DNA of 64,000 nucleotides from Salinicoccus halitifaciens (GCF_021026095.1 NZ_JAJNCU010000001.1:496001-560000); one strand, 5' to 3'. Positions 53,366 to 63,393 are shown, counted from the stretch's first letter. The notes: a model not told the origin generated them from the letters alone. Made by a program: numbers and translations.

Positions 53366-53368
<3 letters not shown>
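53338..53368. terminator. Bidirectional terminator, ribU / fer
   Basis: An 11-bp inverted repeat, 53338-53348 with 53354-53364, with A and T runs. It overlaps the ribU stop and lies two bases before the stop of the minus-strand ferredoxin gene. Confidence 0.9.
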
Positions 53369-53681
<313 letters not shown>

Positions 53682-53728
53682 CAAAGGTGCGTCCCAGGTG
53701 CGCTTTACATCTTTAGACCGATAATGCT

Positions 53729-53756
53729 TTGAAATTCACACAATTAATAATATAAT
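53729..53756 (+). promoter_or_regulatory. Promoter of ebpS-like gene
   Basis: TTGAAA at 53729-53734 and TATAAT at 53751-53756 with a 16-base spacer, 35 bases before the start codon. Confidence 0.65.
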
Positions 53757-53790
53757 GAATGAGTAGATCTAAGGTTGAGGAGAATGTCCA

Positions 53791-54828
53791 ATGAAAGACG
53801 ACTTTTATAAAGATATGAAGCATAAGCGTACTCAGAACGATACAGAGCACTCCAAAGTCAAACATAAAAACAAAGATAAAAAAGATAAGGCGAAAGTGGA
53901 TGAGAAATCCCGGGAAGAGGAGTCATTGAAACGCAGTGCAAAATATAAAGATCGTACGAATGAGCCTTCAAACCAGCTTTACGATAAAGTGAAAGTTTAC
54001 TTCAACCGGGAGAACCTGGAAAAGGGGAAGGCCTTCTTTGCAGGTAAACTCTCCACTTATAATGAGAGATTTTCCAATGAATTGAAAGTGACCAAAGAAA
54101 AGCTGGATGAATTCAGAAACAGACCGAAGAAGCAGAAAACTGCCGGGCAGGACGGTGTGGACGACGGCGAATCCGCAAGGAATAAAGGGCTCCTGCCGAT
54201 GATCGCCGCCGGCATCATCATCGTTCCTCTCACGTTGTTCCTGGGTTTTGTCATCATCAATAATTTCTGGCCTTCAAATGATGGCATGGAACTCGCAACG
54301 GATGAGGCGGAGACCGAAGAGGCCGCGGAACCGGAAGATGAAGAGCTCAATGAAGATCTGGAAGAACAGCGTTTCGAAATGGAAAGGCGCATGGCCGAAT
54401 CCAGAGGCTCTGAAGAAGATGGGGCAGAGTCGGAAAGTGAAGAAGAAGAAACTTCTGAAAGCGGAGAAGCAGCAGTTGAAGAAGGCGACCTCGCTTCAGA
54501 AAATGTGGAAGCCAACTACAGCGGGGAAGAACTCTCCATCCTGGAAGATATTGCAGGGGATGCGATTGATGAGAAGGAGAGCGGCGACGAAGCTGAAGTG
54601 CCTTCGGAATCAGCAGAGGAAGCTGAAGAAGCGCAGGATGAGGGCGAAGAAGCCGAAGAGACCGAGTCTGCCGGCACAACGCATACCGTCACTGCAGAGG
54701 ACAACCTTTACCAGATAGCGCTGCGCTACTACGGCAGCGGGGCCCCTGAGGACGTCCAGAGGATCCGTGATGCGAACGGCATCAGCGGCAACGCCATCAG
54801 CGAAGGCCAGGAGCTCATCATCCCGTGA
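53791..54828 (+). CDS. ebpS: EbpS-like membrane protein with C-terminal LysM domain
   Basis: A 345-residue protein: a basic, lysine-rich N-terminal half without signal peptide, one membrane helix at about 135-158, a long Glu/Ser-rich acidic stretch (about 165-297) and a C-terminal LysM domain (from about 298; HTVTAEDNLYQIALRYYG). This is the architecture of staphylococcal EbpS, a surface-exposed elastin-binding membrane protein of uncertain native role; LysM should bind peptidoglycan. The gene stands in the ebpS position beside ypdA and ansA. Elastin binding cannot be assumed. The stop overlaps the ypdA ATG. Confidence 0.82.
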   Translation: MKDDFYKDMKHKRTQNDTEHSKVKHKNKDKKDKAKVDEKSREEESLKRSAKYKDRTNEPSNQLYDKVKVYFNRENLEKGKAFFAGKLSTYNERFSNELKVTKEKLDEFRNRPKKQKTAGQDGVDDGESARNKGLLPMIAAGIIIVPLTLFLGFVIINNFWPSNDGMELATDEAETEEAAEPEDEELNEDLEEQRFEMERRMAESRGSEEDGAESESEEEETSESGEAAVEEGDLASENVEANYSGEELSILEDIAGDAIDEKESGDEAEVPSESAEEAEEAQDEGEEAEETESAGTTHTVTAEDNLYQIALRYYGSGAPEDVQRIRDANGISGNAISEGQELIIP

Positions 54829-55826
54829 TGGGCGATATGGAATATTTTGAAACGATCATCATAGGGGCCGGTCCATGCGGACTGGCTGCAGCGGTCGAGC
54901 TCGAGAGGAATGATATGGATTATCTCGTGCTTGAATCACATAATATCGTCAATGCGATCTATAATTATCCCACCCACCAGACTTTCTTCTCCTCCTCAGA
55001 GAAGATCGCCATCGGTGATTTCCCTTTCATAACCGAAGATCACAAGCCCAAAAGGAACCAGGCACTCGTCTATTACCGCGAAGTCGTCAAACACTTCGAT
55101 TTGAACATCCGTATCTTCGAGAAGGTGACTTCCGGCAGCAGGACGGATGAAGGGTTCATCATCGAAACAGATAAGAACAATTATTCGTGCAGGCACCTCA
55201 TCGTCGCGACAGGCTATTACGGCCAGCCGAACCGATTGGATGTGCCCGGCGGGGACAAAAGCAAAGTCTCCCATTACTTCAAGGAAGCCCACCCTTACTT
55301 CAACAGTCAGGTGCTGGTGGTGGGCGGCAGGAACTCCAGTGCCGATGCAGCGATCGAACTCGAAAAAGCAGGCGCCCGTGTGACCGTCATCCACCGCAGG
55401 GGCGATTATTCGAAAAGCATCAAGCCCTGGGTGCTGCCGCAGCTGAAATCACTTGTGGAACACGGCAGGATCAGGTATGAATTCAATACCGAGCTCCTCG
55501 AAGTCAAAGAGGACAGCGCGGTGATCAGGACCGGGGATGAAGTCAAAGAGATAAAGAACGATTTTGTCCTTGCGATGATCGGCTACCGCCCGGATTACGA
55601 CTTTTTGCGGTCTTTCGGCATCACGCTTACGGCATATGAAGATGGATACGCGCCGTCCCATGACCCCGCCACCATGGAAACCAACATTGAGAACCTGTAT
55701 CTGGCGGGAGTCGTGGCAGCGGGTGATGATGCAAATACGATTTTCATCGAAAACGGGCGTTTCCACGGTAAAAAAATCATCCGGCACATCATGCAGAAAT
55801 CAGCTTACGGAAATCAGCACCTTTAA
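54828..55826 (+). CDS. ypdA: Bacillithiol disulfide reductase YpdA
   Basis: NADPH-dependent flavin enzyme that reduces oxidised bacillithiol. The 332-residue product has the FAD-binding IIGAGPCGLAAA at about 11-22, the NADPH-binding VVGGRNSSADAAIELEKAG near 167-185 and the conserved ATGYYGQPN segment. Start ATG 54828 shares bases with the ebpS-like stop (TGATG); ATG 54837 is possible. It completes the bacillithiol recycling step for the bacilliredoxin encoded at 35395. Its last codons form one arm of a terminator. Confidence 0.93.
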   Translation: MGDMEYFETIIIGAGPCGLAAAVELERNDMDYLVLESHNIVNAIYNYPTHQTFFSSSEKIAIGDFPFITEDHKPKRNQALVYYREVVKHFDLNIRIFEKVTSGSRTDEGFIIETDKNNYSCRHLIVATGYYGQPNRLDVPGGDKSKVSHYFKEAHPYFNSQVLVVGGRNSSADAAIELEKAGARVTVIHRRGDYSKSIKPWVLPQLKSLVEHGRIRYEFNTELLEVKEDSAVIRTGDEVKEIKNDFVLAMIGYRPDYDFLRSFGITLTAYEDGYAPSHDPATMETNIENLYLAGVVAAGDDANTIFIENGRFHGKKIIRHIMQKSAYGNQHL

Positions 55827-55842
55827 AGGTGCTGATTTTTTA
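55811..55842. terminator. Bidirectional terminator, ypdA / ansA
   Basis: A palindrome of 13-bp arms, 55811-55823 with 55826-55838, with a T run after it; the left arm encodes the last residues of YpdA, and the ansA stop codon lies two bases beyond on the minus strand. Confidence 0.88.
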
Positions 55843-56793
55843 ATGCTCGAAGACATCTTTTATCATGTGCGGCTCGAGATTGGAGAGTGCGAGCAGCAGC
55901 TTCAGGCGGGCCTTCTGGCCGTTGAGGCCGTTCGAGAAGATGACCCCCCGCGATTTCAGTTCATATCCGCCGCCATGGTAGTCATAGTAGCTGCCGACTA
56001 TGCCGTTGAAGGATCTGGAGACGATGACGGTGGTGATGCCCGCTTCCAGTACCCGTCCAAGTCCCGGCATGGCACTCGGCGGAATGTTTCCCTGCCCCAA
56101 TGCTTCTATGATCAGACCGTCGTAGTCCGCCTGCACCAGCGCATTGAAAAATGTCCCGTCAAGGCCGATATGGGTTTTTATCAGGCCGACTTTCATCTCA
56201 GTGTCGACTTTCCTGAATTTGAGGCGGGACTGCACCGGATGATGATACTGCACATCCTCCTTCGTCAGGAAACCGACCGGACCATGGTTCGGACTCTGGA
56301 ATGTCGCTATGTTCGATGTGTGTGTCTTTGTGACGGAATGGGCAGTGTGGATTTCATCATTGAAGACCACAAGCACGCCCCTGTTTTCGGATTCGGCATC
56401 TGCTGCCGCCCGTATGCTGGAGAGATAGTTGTACATCCCGTCACTGCCGATTTCGTTGGAGGAGCGCATGGCGCCCGTTATGATGACGGGCGGTGCGATG
56501 TTTAAAGTGATATCGAGGAAATAGGCCGTTTCTTCGAGTGTATCCGTCCCATGGGTGATGACGAAGCCGTCATAGGACTGTTCGTTTTCCAGGATGATGC
56601 GCCTCAATTCATCCATGTCAGTGACCGTGATGTGCGGGGACGGTTTTTTGAGGGGATAGATCTCCTCCACCCGGATATCTTCAGGCATATGACCTCCGAT
56701 ATTCAATGGATTTTCAGCACCCTGCCTCACGACACCGTCCATTTCGGACATGCTGATGGTCCCTCCCGTATGTACAGCAAGAATTCTTTTCAT
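55840..56793 (-). CDS. ansA: L-asparaginase, type I
   Basis: Hydrolyses asparagine to aspartate and ammonia in the cytoplasm. The 317-residue product has the N-terminal nucleophile motif HTGGTISM (Thr12) and the second triad region TITHGTDTLEETAYFL-like (VITHGTDTLEETAYFL) near residues 79-94. No signal peptide is present, in line with type I. GGAGG precedes the ATG. Divergent from cmk across a 119-base gap and convergent with ypdA, the staphylococcal arrangement. Confidence 0.93.
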   Translation of the reverse strand: MKRILAVHTGGTISMSEMDGVVRQGAENPLNIGGHMPEDIRVEEIYPLKKPSPHITVTDMDELRRIILENEQSYDGFVITHGTDTLEETAYFLDITLNIAPPVIITGAMRSSNEIGSDGMYNYLSSIRAAADAESENRGVLVVFNDEIHTAHSVTKTHTSNIATFQSPNHGPVGFLTKEDVQYHHPVQSRLKFRKVDTEMKVGLIKTHIGLDGTFFNALVQADYDGLIIEALGQGNIPPSAMPGLGRVLEAGITTVIVSRSFNGIVGSYYDYHGGGYELKSRGVIFSNGLNGQKARLKLLLALSNLEPHMIKDVFEH

Positions 56794-56912
56794 TTTATTC
56801 CTCCCGGTCCAATTTTAAATATTATCATTTTTAAATGTCGGTAAATTTAAGATAAAGCATGAATATATGATAAGATAAATGAGAATAACGAATCAAGGTG
56901 GGTAGACATCGA

Positions 56913-57572
56913 ATGGATAAAAAAATCAATATCGCAATTGACGGTCCCGCAGCTGCAGGTAAAAGCACCATTTCCAGAAGGGTGGCTGAAAGACTGGGTT
57001 ACATTTATATCGACACCGGTGCCATGTACAGGGCTGTCACATTATTATACATAGAAAAAGGCAAAGATATCATCGATTCCCTCGAAGATGTGGAAATCAC
57101 ATTCAAAAGGGAGGATGGCAACCGTGTCCTGCTGAACGGGCGTGATGTCACTGAGGAGATCAGATCCGAGAGCGTGACATCGAAAGTGAGCGAGGTGTCA
57201 AGCCTTGAGGCTGTGCGCAGTTACCTTGTATCGATGCAGCAGAAACTCGGCCTGGACAAAGGTGTCGTGATGGATGGCAGGGACATCGGCACGACGGTGC
57301 TGCCGGATGCCGAACTCAAGGTCTTCATGCAGGCCTCCCCGAAAGTCCGGGCCGAAAGGCGGCTGGCGGAGGAGAGGGCACGGGGGAGCAGCATCGACCT
57401 TGAGCAGCTGACCGCCCAGATCATCAAGAGGGATGAATTGGACATGAACCGTGAAATCTCGCCTCTTGTGAAGGCTGAAGATGCTGTACTGCTGGATACG
57501 ACGGATATGACGATCGCCGAAGTCGAAGACTTCATTCTTGAAATTGCACAAAATAAGATAGGGGAAGAGTGA
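56913..57572 (+). CDS. cmk: Cytidylate kinase
   Basis: Phosphorylates CMP and dCMP, essential for nucleotide salvage and RNA turnover. The 219-residue product has the P-loop GPAAAGKS at 11-18, the GAMYRAV region, VVMDGRDIGTTVLPDA near residues 125-140 and the lid arginines. ATG 56913 is chosen because AAGGTGGG (56895-56902) lies upstream, while GTG 56898 would fall inside it. plsC follows after one base. Confidence 0.95.
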   Translation: MDKKINIAIDGPAAAGKSTISRRVAERLGYIYIDTGAMYRAVTLLYIEKGKDIIDSLEDVEITFKREDGNRVLLNGRDVTEEIRSESVTSKVSEVSSLEAVRSYLVSMQQKLGLDKGVVMDGRDIGTTVLPDAELKVFMQASPKVRAERRLAEERARGSSIDLEQLTAQIIKRDELDMNREISPLVKAEDAVLLDTTDMTIAEVEDFILEIAQNKIGEE

Positions 57573-57573
57573 C

Positions 57574-58146
57574 ATGTTTTATAAAGTGGCAAAAGCAGTG
57601 GTTAAAAGGTTTTATCATACACGATTCAAAATCCGGGTCATAGGGGAGGAGAGGATTCCCGAGACCGGGCCGGTCGTCATCTGCAGCAATCATATTTCCG
57701 AATACGACCCGCCATTGATCGGCATCAGCACAAGACGTGAAATGTCCTTTTTCGCAAAGACGGAATTATTCAAAATACCGGTGCTCGGTTATCTGATCAA
57801 CAATTTGAATGCGATCCCCGTCGACCGTGGAAAGGGGGACAGGCAGGCGCTCAAGAAATCCGTGGAAGCACTGAAAGAGGGCAAGATGCTGACAATGTTC
57901 CCCGAGGGCACGCGGACGAAGGACGGCAGGCTCCAGGATCTGCAGGAAGGTGCCAGTTTCATGGCTGTCAAGGGGGGTGCAACGATCGTCCCTGCAGCGA
58001 TAAAGGGTGAGTATAACAGGCATAAGGGCATCACCCTCGTATTCGGAAAACCGATGGACGTAAATGAAATGGTGGCAGCGGGAATGACACGTAAAGAGAT
58101 CACCAAAGAACTGAAGACGCAAATCAACAATTTATTATTATCATAA
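57574..58146 (+). CDS. plsC: 1-acyl-sn-glycerol-3-phosphate acyltransferase
   Basis: Membrane-associated acyltransferase of 190 residues converting lysophosphatidate to phosphatidate in phospholipid synthesis. The HX4D motif is His40-Asp45 (NHISEYD), and FPEGTR is at 109-114, followed by ATIVPAAIKG. AGGGGAAG precedes the ATG, one base after cmk. The cmk-plsC-rpsA-der-gpsA order is conserved in Bacilli and combines nucleotide, lipid and translation functions. Confidence 0.92.
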   Translation: MFYKVAKAVVKRFYHTRFKIRVIGEERIPETGPVVICSNHISEYDPPLIGISTRREMSFFAKTELFKIPVLGYLINNLNAIPVDRGKGDRQALKKSVEALKEGKMLTMFPEGTRTKDGRLQDLQEGASFMAVKGGATIVPAAIKGEYNRHKGITLVFGKPMDVNEMVAAGMTRKEITKELKTQINNLLLS

Positions 58147-58220
58147 TAATTACTTGACAAATACTGATATTTATAAGAAGTTAGGTATATAGTCTATAGT
58201 AATGTAATGGAGGCAGGCAC

Positions 58221-59537
58221 ATGACGGCAGATAATATTATGAACGAAGAAAGCAACAATGAAGAGAACAATGAATTGGAAAACTCAACAATCGGGGACAA
58301 CTCACCTGAAGAGGAAAACCAGGTTTCAGAGGAATCACAATCACAGGTGGACGCTTCGGAAGAAGGGGAAAATCCTGAACCTGAAACAACCGGAAATGAT
58401 TCGGAAGTCAGTTTCAGCGAAGGCGACAAAGTAACGGGCACGGTTTTCAAAGTGGAAGACAAATATGTCAGAACCCATATTGACGGCACGGACTTTGAAG
58501 GCATCATACCGATCAGCCAGGTGACGAATAAAAGGATCGAGCATCCAAACGAAGTCGTTGCCGAAGATGATTCCATCGAAGCGGTAGTGATCAAAGTGGA
58601 GGATGAGAATGAACGCCACAATCTGATCCTTTCAATCAGAAAACTGGAAGAAGACCAGAGCTATGATACATTGATCGCAGCTAAAGAAAATGACGAAACG
58701 CTTGAAGGCACCGTAATGGAAGTCGTGCAGGCCGGTCTCGTCGTGGATGTCGGCGTCAGAGGCTTCATTCCGGCATCACTTCTGTCCGATGAATATGTCG
58801 AGGACCTGGAGCAATTTGCAGGCCAGACACTTGAAGTCAAAGTGGAGGACATCGACAAAGATAAAAACCGCGTCATCTTAAACCGCAAGAGGATTATTGA
58901 ATCGCAAAAAGAAGAAGGGCGCAAAGATCAGCTCAAAAAGCTTGAGCCCGGCACGACAGTGGAAGGGGAAGTCGTCAGGACGACGAGCTTCGGTGCTTTC
59001 ATCAACCTCGGCTCCATTGACGGACTCGCTCATATTTCCGAACTCAGCTACGAGAGAGTTGAGAAAGTTGAAGATGCTGTAAGCATCGGCGACAAGGTGG
59101 ATGTCAAGATACTTGATGTTGACGTTGAAAACGAGCGTGTCAGCCTATCGATCAAACAGGCGCAGGAAAGCCCTTTCGAGCTTTTCATCAATGAGCATAA
59201 CGAAGGTGAAACGCTTGAAGGCACTGTGAAAAGGCTGGTCGATTTCGGTGCATTCGTCGAAGTCGCACCTGGTGTGGAAGGTCTCGTGCACGTTTCGGAG
59301 ATCAGTCATGACCACGTGGCGCAGCCGTCCGATGTTCTGGACGAAGGTGAGAAGATTCAGGTTAAAATCCTGTCCCTGAATGCTGAGGCCGGAAAAGTAT
59401 CGTTGTCCATCAAGGAAACGACCGATCCGGGCGAAAGAAGCTCAGGGCCGTCAAAAGTTTACAGAGATGAAACTGATGACGACAGACCGACTTTAGGTGA
59501 TGTTTTTGGTGATAAATTTAAAAATTTAGATTTATAA
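58221..59537 (+). CDS. rpsA: S1 RNA-binding domain protein (30S ribosomal protein S1 homologue)
   Basis: RNA-binding protein of 438 residues with four S1 domains at about 66-140, 157-224, 242-312 and 328-398 and a short tail. It is homologous to B. subtilis YpfD and S. aureus RpsA, which are weakly ribosome-associated. The first 63 residues are a low-complexity stretch rich in Glu, Asn and Ser that Bacillus and Staphylococcus homologues (about 380-390 residues) lack. GGAGGC precedes the ATG. A TTGACA at 58154-58159 may belong to its promoter, but no good -10 is spaced from it. A terminator follows. Confidence 0.92.
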   Translation: MTADNIMNEESNNEENNELENSTIGDNSPEEENQVSEESQSQVDASEEGENPEPETTGNDSEVSFSEGDKVTGTVFKVEDKYVRTHIDGTDFEGIIPISQVTNKRIEHPNEVVAEDDSIEAVVIKVEDENERHNLILSIRKLEEDQSYDTLIAAKENDETLEGTVMEVVQAGLVVDVGVRGFIPASLLSDEYVEDLEQFAGQTLEVKVEDIDKDKNRVILNRKRIIESQKEEGRKDQLKKLEPGTTVEGEVVRTTSFGAFINLGSIDGLAHISELSYERVEKVEDAVSIGDKVDVKILDVDVENERVSLSIKQAQESPFELFINEHNEGETLEGTVKRLVDFGAFVEVAPGVEGLVHVSEISHDHVAQPSDVLDEGEKIQVKILSLNAEAGKVSLSIKETTDPGERSSGPSKVYRDETDDDRPTLGDVFGDKFKNLDL

Positions 59538-59556
59538 ACCTATAAAATATTTGTCA

Positions 59557-59590
59557 ATAAAGGGCGATGGAAATCGCCCTTTATTTTGTT
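59557..59590 (+). terminator. Terminator after rpsA
   Basis: A 12-bp inverted repeat, 59557-59568 with 59573-59584, loop GGAA, then a T-rich run. Confidence 0.9.
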
Positions 59591-59628
59591 TTTATGTTAA
59601 AATTATTTCTAAATAAGGAGGCGAAATC

Positions 59629-60942
59629 ATGTACAAACCGACAATTGCTGTTGTTGGCCGGCCGAACGTCGGCAAATCAACTTTGTTTAACAGGATCATC
59701 GGAGAAAGGAAAGCGATTGTGGAGGATACGCCTGGAGTGACACGTGACCGGCTGTATGCCGACGGTGAATGGCTGAACCACGAATTCAACGTCATCGACA
59801 CAGGCGGTATTGAGATAAAGGACGAGCCCTTTCAGGAGCAGATCAAAATGCAGGCTGAAATCGCCATTCTTGAGGCTGACGTCATAATGATGATCGTCAA
59901 TGGCAGGGAGGGCGTGACCAACGACGATATGCACGTTGCAAGGATTCTGCAGCGTTCAAAGAAACCGACGGTCCTGCTCGTCAATAAGATAGATAACTTT
60001 GAAATGAGAAATGAAATTTATGACTTCTACCAGCTGGGTCTCGGCGATCCGTTCCCGGTTTCCGGTGCCCATGGCCTCGGGCTTGGGGATGCGCTGGATG
60101 CCGCAGTGGAACATTTCAAGGAGATAGAGGCGGCTGTGGAGGACGACGAGTCCGTCAAAGTCTCCCTGATCGGCCGGCCGAATGTCGGTAAATCGAGCCT
60201 GATCAATGCAATATTGAATGAAGAGAGGGTGATCGTTTCGGATATCGCCGGAACGACCAGGGATGCCATTGATACGGAGTACACCTTCGAAGGCGAACCT
60301 TACACCCTGATCGATACTGCAGGCATGAGGAAAAGGGGCAAGGTCTACGAGTCCACCGAGAAATATTCCGTGCTGAGGGCGAACCGGGCGATTGAACGTT
60401 CGGATGTTGTCGTCATTGTCCTGGACGGCGAAGAAGGCATCATCGAACAGGATAAGCGCGTCGCCGGACTGGCACACGAAGCGGGGCGGGCGATCGTGAT
60501 CGTCGTGAACAAATGGGATGCAGTGGAAAAAGATGATAAGACGATGAAGAACTTTGAGGACGACATCAGAAAAGAGTTTCAGTTCCTTGATTACGCCCCC
60601 ATCACTTTCCTCTCTGCGAAAACCAAATCCCGCCTCACGACCCTGTTCCCATTGATCAGGATGGTGAATGATTCCCACAAAAAACGCATACAGTCCAGCA
60701 CACTCAATGAAGTCATCGTGGACAGCGTCAGCATGAATCCTACACCGACCGATAAAGGCGGACACCGCCTCAATATTTTCTATGCCACCCAGGTGAGTGT
60801 CGGGCCGCCTACATTCGTCATGTTCGTCAATGACACCGAACTGATGCATTTCAGTTACAGAAGATATCTTGAAAACCAGTTAAGGCGCGCTTTCGATTTC
60901 ACCGGGACGCCGATTCATATAATAAGCAGGAAAAGAAATTAA
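59629..60942 (+). CDS. der: Ribosome biogenesis GTPase Der
   Basis: Essential double GTPase for 50S subunit assembly. The 437-residue product has two GTPase domains with P-loops GRPNVGKST (10-18) and GRPNVGKSS (182-190), matching DTGG/DTAG and NKID/NKWD motifs, and a C-terminal KH-like domain. AAGGAGGC precedes the ATG. gpsA follows at 14 bases. Confidence 0.97.
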   Translation: MYKPTIAVVGRPNVGKSTLFNRIIGERKAIVEDTPGVTRDRLYADGEWLNHEFNVIDTGGIEIKDEPFQEQIKMQAEIAILEADVIMMIVNGREGVTNDDMHVARILQRSKKPTVLLVNKIDNFEMRNEIYDFYQLGLGDPFPVSGAHGLGLGDALDAAVEHFKEIEAAVEDDESVKVSLIGRPNVGKSSLINAILNEERVIVSDIAGTTRDAIDTEYTFEGEPYTLIDTAGMRKRGKVYESTEKYSVLRANRAIERSDVVVIVLDGEEGIIEQDKRVAGLAHEAGRAIVIVVNKWDAVEKDDKTMKNFEDDIRKEFQFLDYAPITFLSAKTKSRLTTLFPLIRMVNDSHKKRIQSSTLNEVIVDSVSMNPTPTDKGGHRLNIFYATQVSVGPPTFVMFVNDTELMHFSYRRYLENQLRRAFDFTGTPIHIISRKRN

Positions 60943-60956
60943 AGGAGCGGGCATTA

Positions 60957-62015
60957 ATGAACATTTCAGTTTTGGGAACCGGAAGCTTTGGCACGAGCCT
61001 GGCGATGGTACTGGCCGGCAACCGGCATGATGTGATGATGTACGGGAGGAATGAAGCGGTCGTCGATGAAATCAACAGCCGCCATACGAACGGGCACTAT
61101 TTGAAAGACATCACCCTGCCTGAAGAGATATATGCCGTCAGCAATCTTGAAGAGGCCGTCCTCCACGCCGAGCTGCTTGTCATCGCAGTCCCGGTGAAGG
61201 CTGTCAGAAGTCTCACCAGGGATATCCAGGAGATACTGCTTGCCCATCAGAAGAAAGTGTTGATTGTGCACGTGGCAAAAGGCCTGGAGCTCGGCACCCA
61301 TCTCAGAGTGTCGGAAGTGATCGAGCAGGAGACTACAGATGAGACAGTGGAAGACATCTGTGTGCTCGGCGGGCCGAGCCATGCAGAAGAGGTCGCGTTG
61401 AAATCACCGACGACTGTGAGCACCGCCTCACTCCATAACAAAGGTGTCGAAACCGTCCAGGATGTCTTCATGAGCAAATATTTCAGGGTTTATATAAATG
61501 AAGATCTCATCGGTGTGGAAATAGGCGGTGCACTGAAGAACATCATTGCGATTGCGGTCGGCGCCCTGCACGGCCTGAATTTCGGCGATAACGCAAAAGC
61601 TGCGATCATCACCCGCGGACTTCAGGAAATTGCGAGGCTCGGAACCAAAATGGGTGCAGACCCCCTGACGTTCCTCGGGCTCTCCGGCATCGGGGATCTG
61701 ATCGTTACAGCGACAAGCCAGCATTCACGCAATTTCCGCTGCGGCATCATGCTGGCTGAAGGTCTGAGCCTGGAAGAAGCGGAAGCGAAGATGGGCATGG
61801 TCGTCGAAGGTGTCAATACGACCCGCGCAGCCTATGAACTCAGTGAGGAATACGGTGTGGAAATGCCGATCACGAAGGTTCTGCACCAATATCTGTTTGA
61901 TGATATCAGTGAGGAAGAAGCATTCTACAAACTGATGATGAGGGAGAAGACCTCGGAATCGATCGGTTTGAAGGAACTGCTTCACGAGCAATATAAAGAT
62001 GGGAGCAATCAGTAA
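60957..62015 (+). CDS. gpsA: NAD(P)-dependent glycerol-3-phosphate dehydrogenase
   Basis: Reduces dihydroxyacetone phosphate to sn-glycerol 3-phosphate, the backbone of phospholipids and teichoic acids. The 352-residue product has the Rossmann motif GTGSFGTSLA at 7-16, CVLGGPSHAEEVA near residue 140, the catalytic Lys in GGALKNIIAIA near 195, and a C-terminal helical domain with GLSGIGDLIVT. AAAGGAGC precedes the ATG. Yields glycerol phosphate for plsC nearby. Confidence 0.96.
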   Translation: MNISVLGTGSFGTSLAMVLAGNRHDVMMYGRNEAVVDEINSRHTNGHYLKDITLPEEIYAVSNLEEAVLHAELLVIAVPVKAVRSLTRDIQEILLAHQKKVLIVHVAKGLELGTHLRVSEVIEQETTDETVEDICVLGGPSHAEEVALKSPTTVSTASLHNKGVETVQDVFMSKYFRVYINEDLIGVEIGGALKNIIAIAVGALHGLNFGDNAKAAIITRGLQEIARLGTKMGADPLTFLGLSGIGDLIVTATSQHSRNFRCGIMLAEGLSLEEAEAKMGMVVEGVNTTRAAYELSEEYGVEMPITKVLHQYLFDDISEEEAFYKLMMREKTSESIGLKELLHEQYKDGSNQ

Positions 62016-62018
62016 ATT

Positions 62019-62216
62019 ATGTTTGGTATATCCGCAATGGACTTGATGTGGTTGTCCTTTATCTCCATGGGATCAATGGCGGTTGCAGCGGTGCTGATTT
62101 ACGTTGCAAGGTTCGTCATCAAAAACAGGATCATCAGTTTCGTACTCTCCCTGTTCGCATGGGGACTGCTGCTTTTGGCCTTCATTCTCATGATCCCTGT
62201 CCTGGGGGGCAGCTAA
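62019..62216 (+). CDS. yphE: DUF2768 membrane protein YphE
   Basis: A 65-residue membrane protein with two hydrophobic helices (about 7-30 and 38-61) joined by a short basic loop. It fits the DUF2768/YphE family found directly after gpsA in Bacilli; no function is known. It begins three bases after gpsA and its stop is followed immediately by the yphF ATG, so all three genes share a transcript. Confidence 0.82.
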   Translation: MFGISAMDLMWLSFISMGSMAVAAVLIYVARFVIKNRIISFVLSLFAWGLLLLAFILMIPVLGGS

Positions 62217-62945
62217 ATGCAAATTTTAAATATGTTAAAGATGTCAGTCATTTTGTTCACCGCATTAATTTTGGGCGCATGCATGTATCCGGAATCGGAA
62301 CAGGCCGGGCAGGTGCCGAGTGAATCCCAGATTGAGATGGTACAGCAGGCGGTTGACAGTTTCAGGGAAGATTCGGGCGGTCTTCTGCCGATCAAGACAG
62401 TATCCGATACGCGCGAATACTTCGAGTATCAGGTGGATTTTACGAGGCTCGTACCAGATTACCTGGATGAGAGGCCTGCGATCTCCTATGAAGCAGGCGG
62501 CTATTACCAGTTCGTGATACTGGATGCCGAAGAGGATCCGACAGTCAAAATTGCAGACCTCAGGATCACCGAAGAAATCCGCTCCCTCCGCCTCAGGGTC
62601 GAGGGGATGGGTGAGCATGTGGAATTCGAAGAAGCCGTCGGTCCCAATGTGTACAAGCTCGATCTCGACTTCTACAACCTTTCTGAGAACCCCACCGTGA
62701 CCAGCCCGTACTCGGGCGGGACACTCGATATCTACTACAGCGGCGGTGAAGAGTTCGTCGTGGATTACAGGGAGGAGATCGGCCGGATGATCGAGGAGAA
62801 CGGACTGGAATTCGAGACGGGTGATGATGTGAGGCAGGTCCTGTATGAATATACACCCGTCGTGCCGATCTATTCCCCGGAGATTACAGTGGACGAAAAC
62901 AATGAACCGATTTTCATGACAAATGTCCACAAAAGTGCGCAGTAA
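62217..62945 (+). CDS. yphF: Lipoprotein YphF
   Basis: A 242-residue predicted lipoprotein. The N-terminal hydrophobic segment ends in LGAC with Cys21, a lipobox, so the mature acidic protein should be tethered to the outer face of the membrane. It occupies the yphF position between yphE and the HU gene. The start ATG 62217 immediately follows the yphE stop with GGGGGC a few bases upstream; ATGs four and seven codons later would also leave a signal peptide. Function unknown. Confidence 0.8.
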   Translation: MQILNMLKMSVILFTALILGACMYPESEQAGQVPSESQIEMVQQAVDSFREDSGGLLPIKTVSDTREYFEYQVDFTRLVPDYLDERPAISYEAGGYYQFVILDAEEDPTVKIADLRITEEIRSLRLRVEGMGEHVEFEEAVGPNVYKLDLDFYNLSENPTVTSPYSGGTLDIYYSGGEEFVVDYREEIGRMIEENGLEFETGDDVRQVLYEYTPVVPIYSPEITVDENNEPIFMTNVHKSAQ

Positions 62946-63060
62946 AGCCTTTTTTATGTTAAAAAACGTCAAAATTGATTGCAGTGCTTAATCGACTGTG
63001 TTAAAGTCAAAACATAATGATTAAACATATCATTATACTCATTATGGGAGGTGGACAAGT

Positions 63061-63333
63061 ATGAACAAGACTGATTTAATCAATGCTGTCAGCGATAAGG
63101 CTGACCTTACTAAAAAAGAAGCAGGTGCTGCTGTAGACGCAGTATTTGAATCAATTCAGGAATCATTGAAAAATGGTGAAAAAGTGCAGCTGATCGGATT
63201 TGGTAACTTTGAAGTTCGTGAACGTGCCGCACGTAAAGGACGCAATCCACAATCTGGTGAAGAAATAGAGATTGCAGCTTCAAAAGTACCGGCTTTCAAA
63301 GCGGGTAAAGCACTTAAAGATGCAGTAAAATAA
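63061..63333 (+). CDS. hup: DNA-binding protein HU
   Basis: Histone-like nucleoid protein, 90 residues, binding and bending DNA without strong sequence preference. The family signature [22 protein letters not shown] is split across the DNA-binding arm (about residues 46-67), with the conserved Pro63-type intercalating residue in RNPQ. A strong GGGAGGTGG precedes the ATG. Codon use is notably regular, as expected of a highly expressed gene. A 115-base gap upstream holds its promoter, which I could not place with confidence. Confidence 0.97.
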   Translation: MNKTDLINAVSDKADLTKKEAGAAVDAVFESIQESLKNGEKVQLIGFGNFEVRERAARKGRNPQSGEEIEIAASKVPAFKAGKALKDAVK

Positions 63334-63342
63334 TTTATGATT

Positions 63343-63375
63343 TAGGCCTAACGGTTAATGTTAGGTCTATTAATT
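63343..63375 (+). terminator. Possible terminator after hup
   Basis: A 10-bp inverted repeat with one G-T pair, 63343-63352 with 63360-63369, followed by TTAATTTA. The T run is poor, so it may attenuate rather than stop transcription into hepS. Confidence 0.5.
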
Positions 63376-63393
63376 TATAAGGTGATTTTTTTC

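Noticed and set aside
59956-60849. A 297-codon minus-strand frame opposite der
   Set aside because: Shadow of the GC-biased codon usage of der; no family features and no room for control signals.
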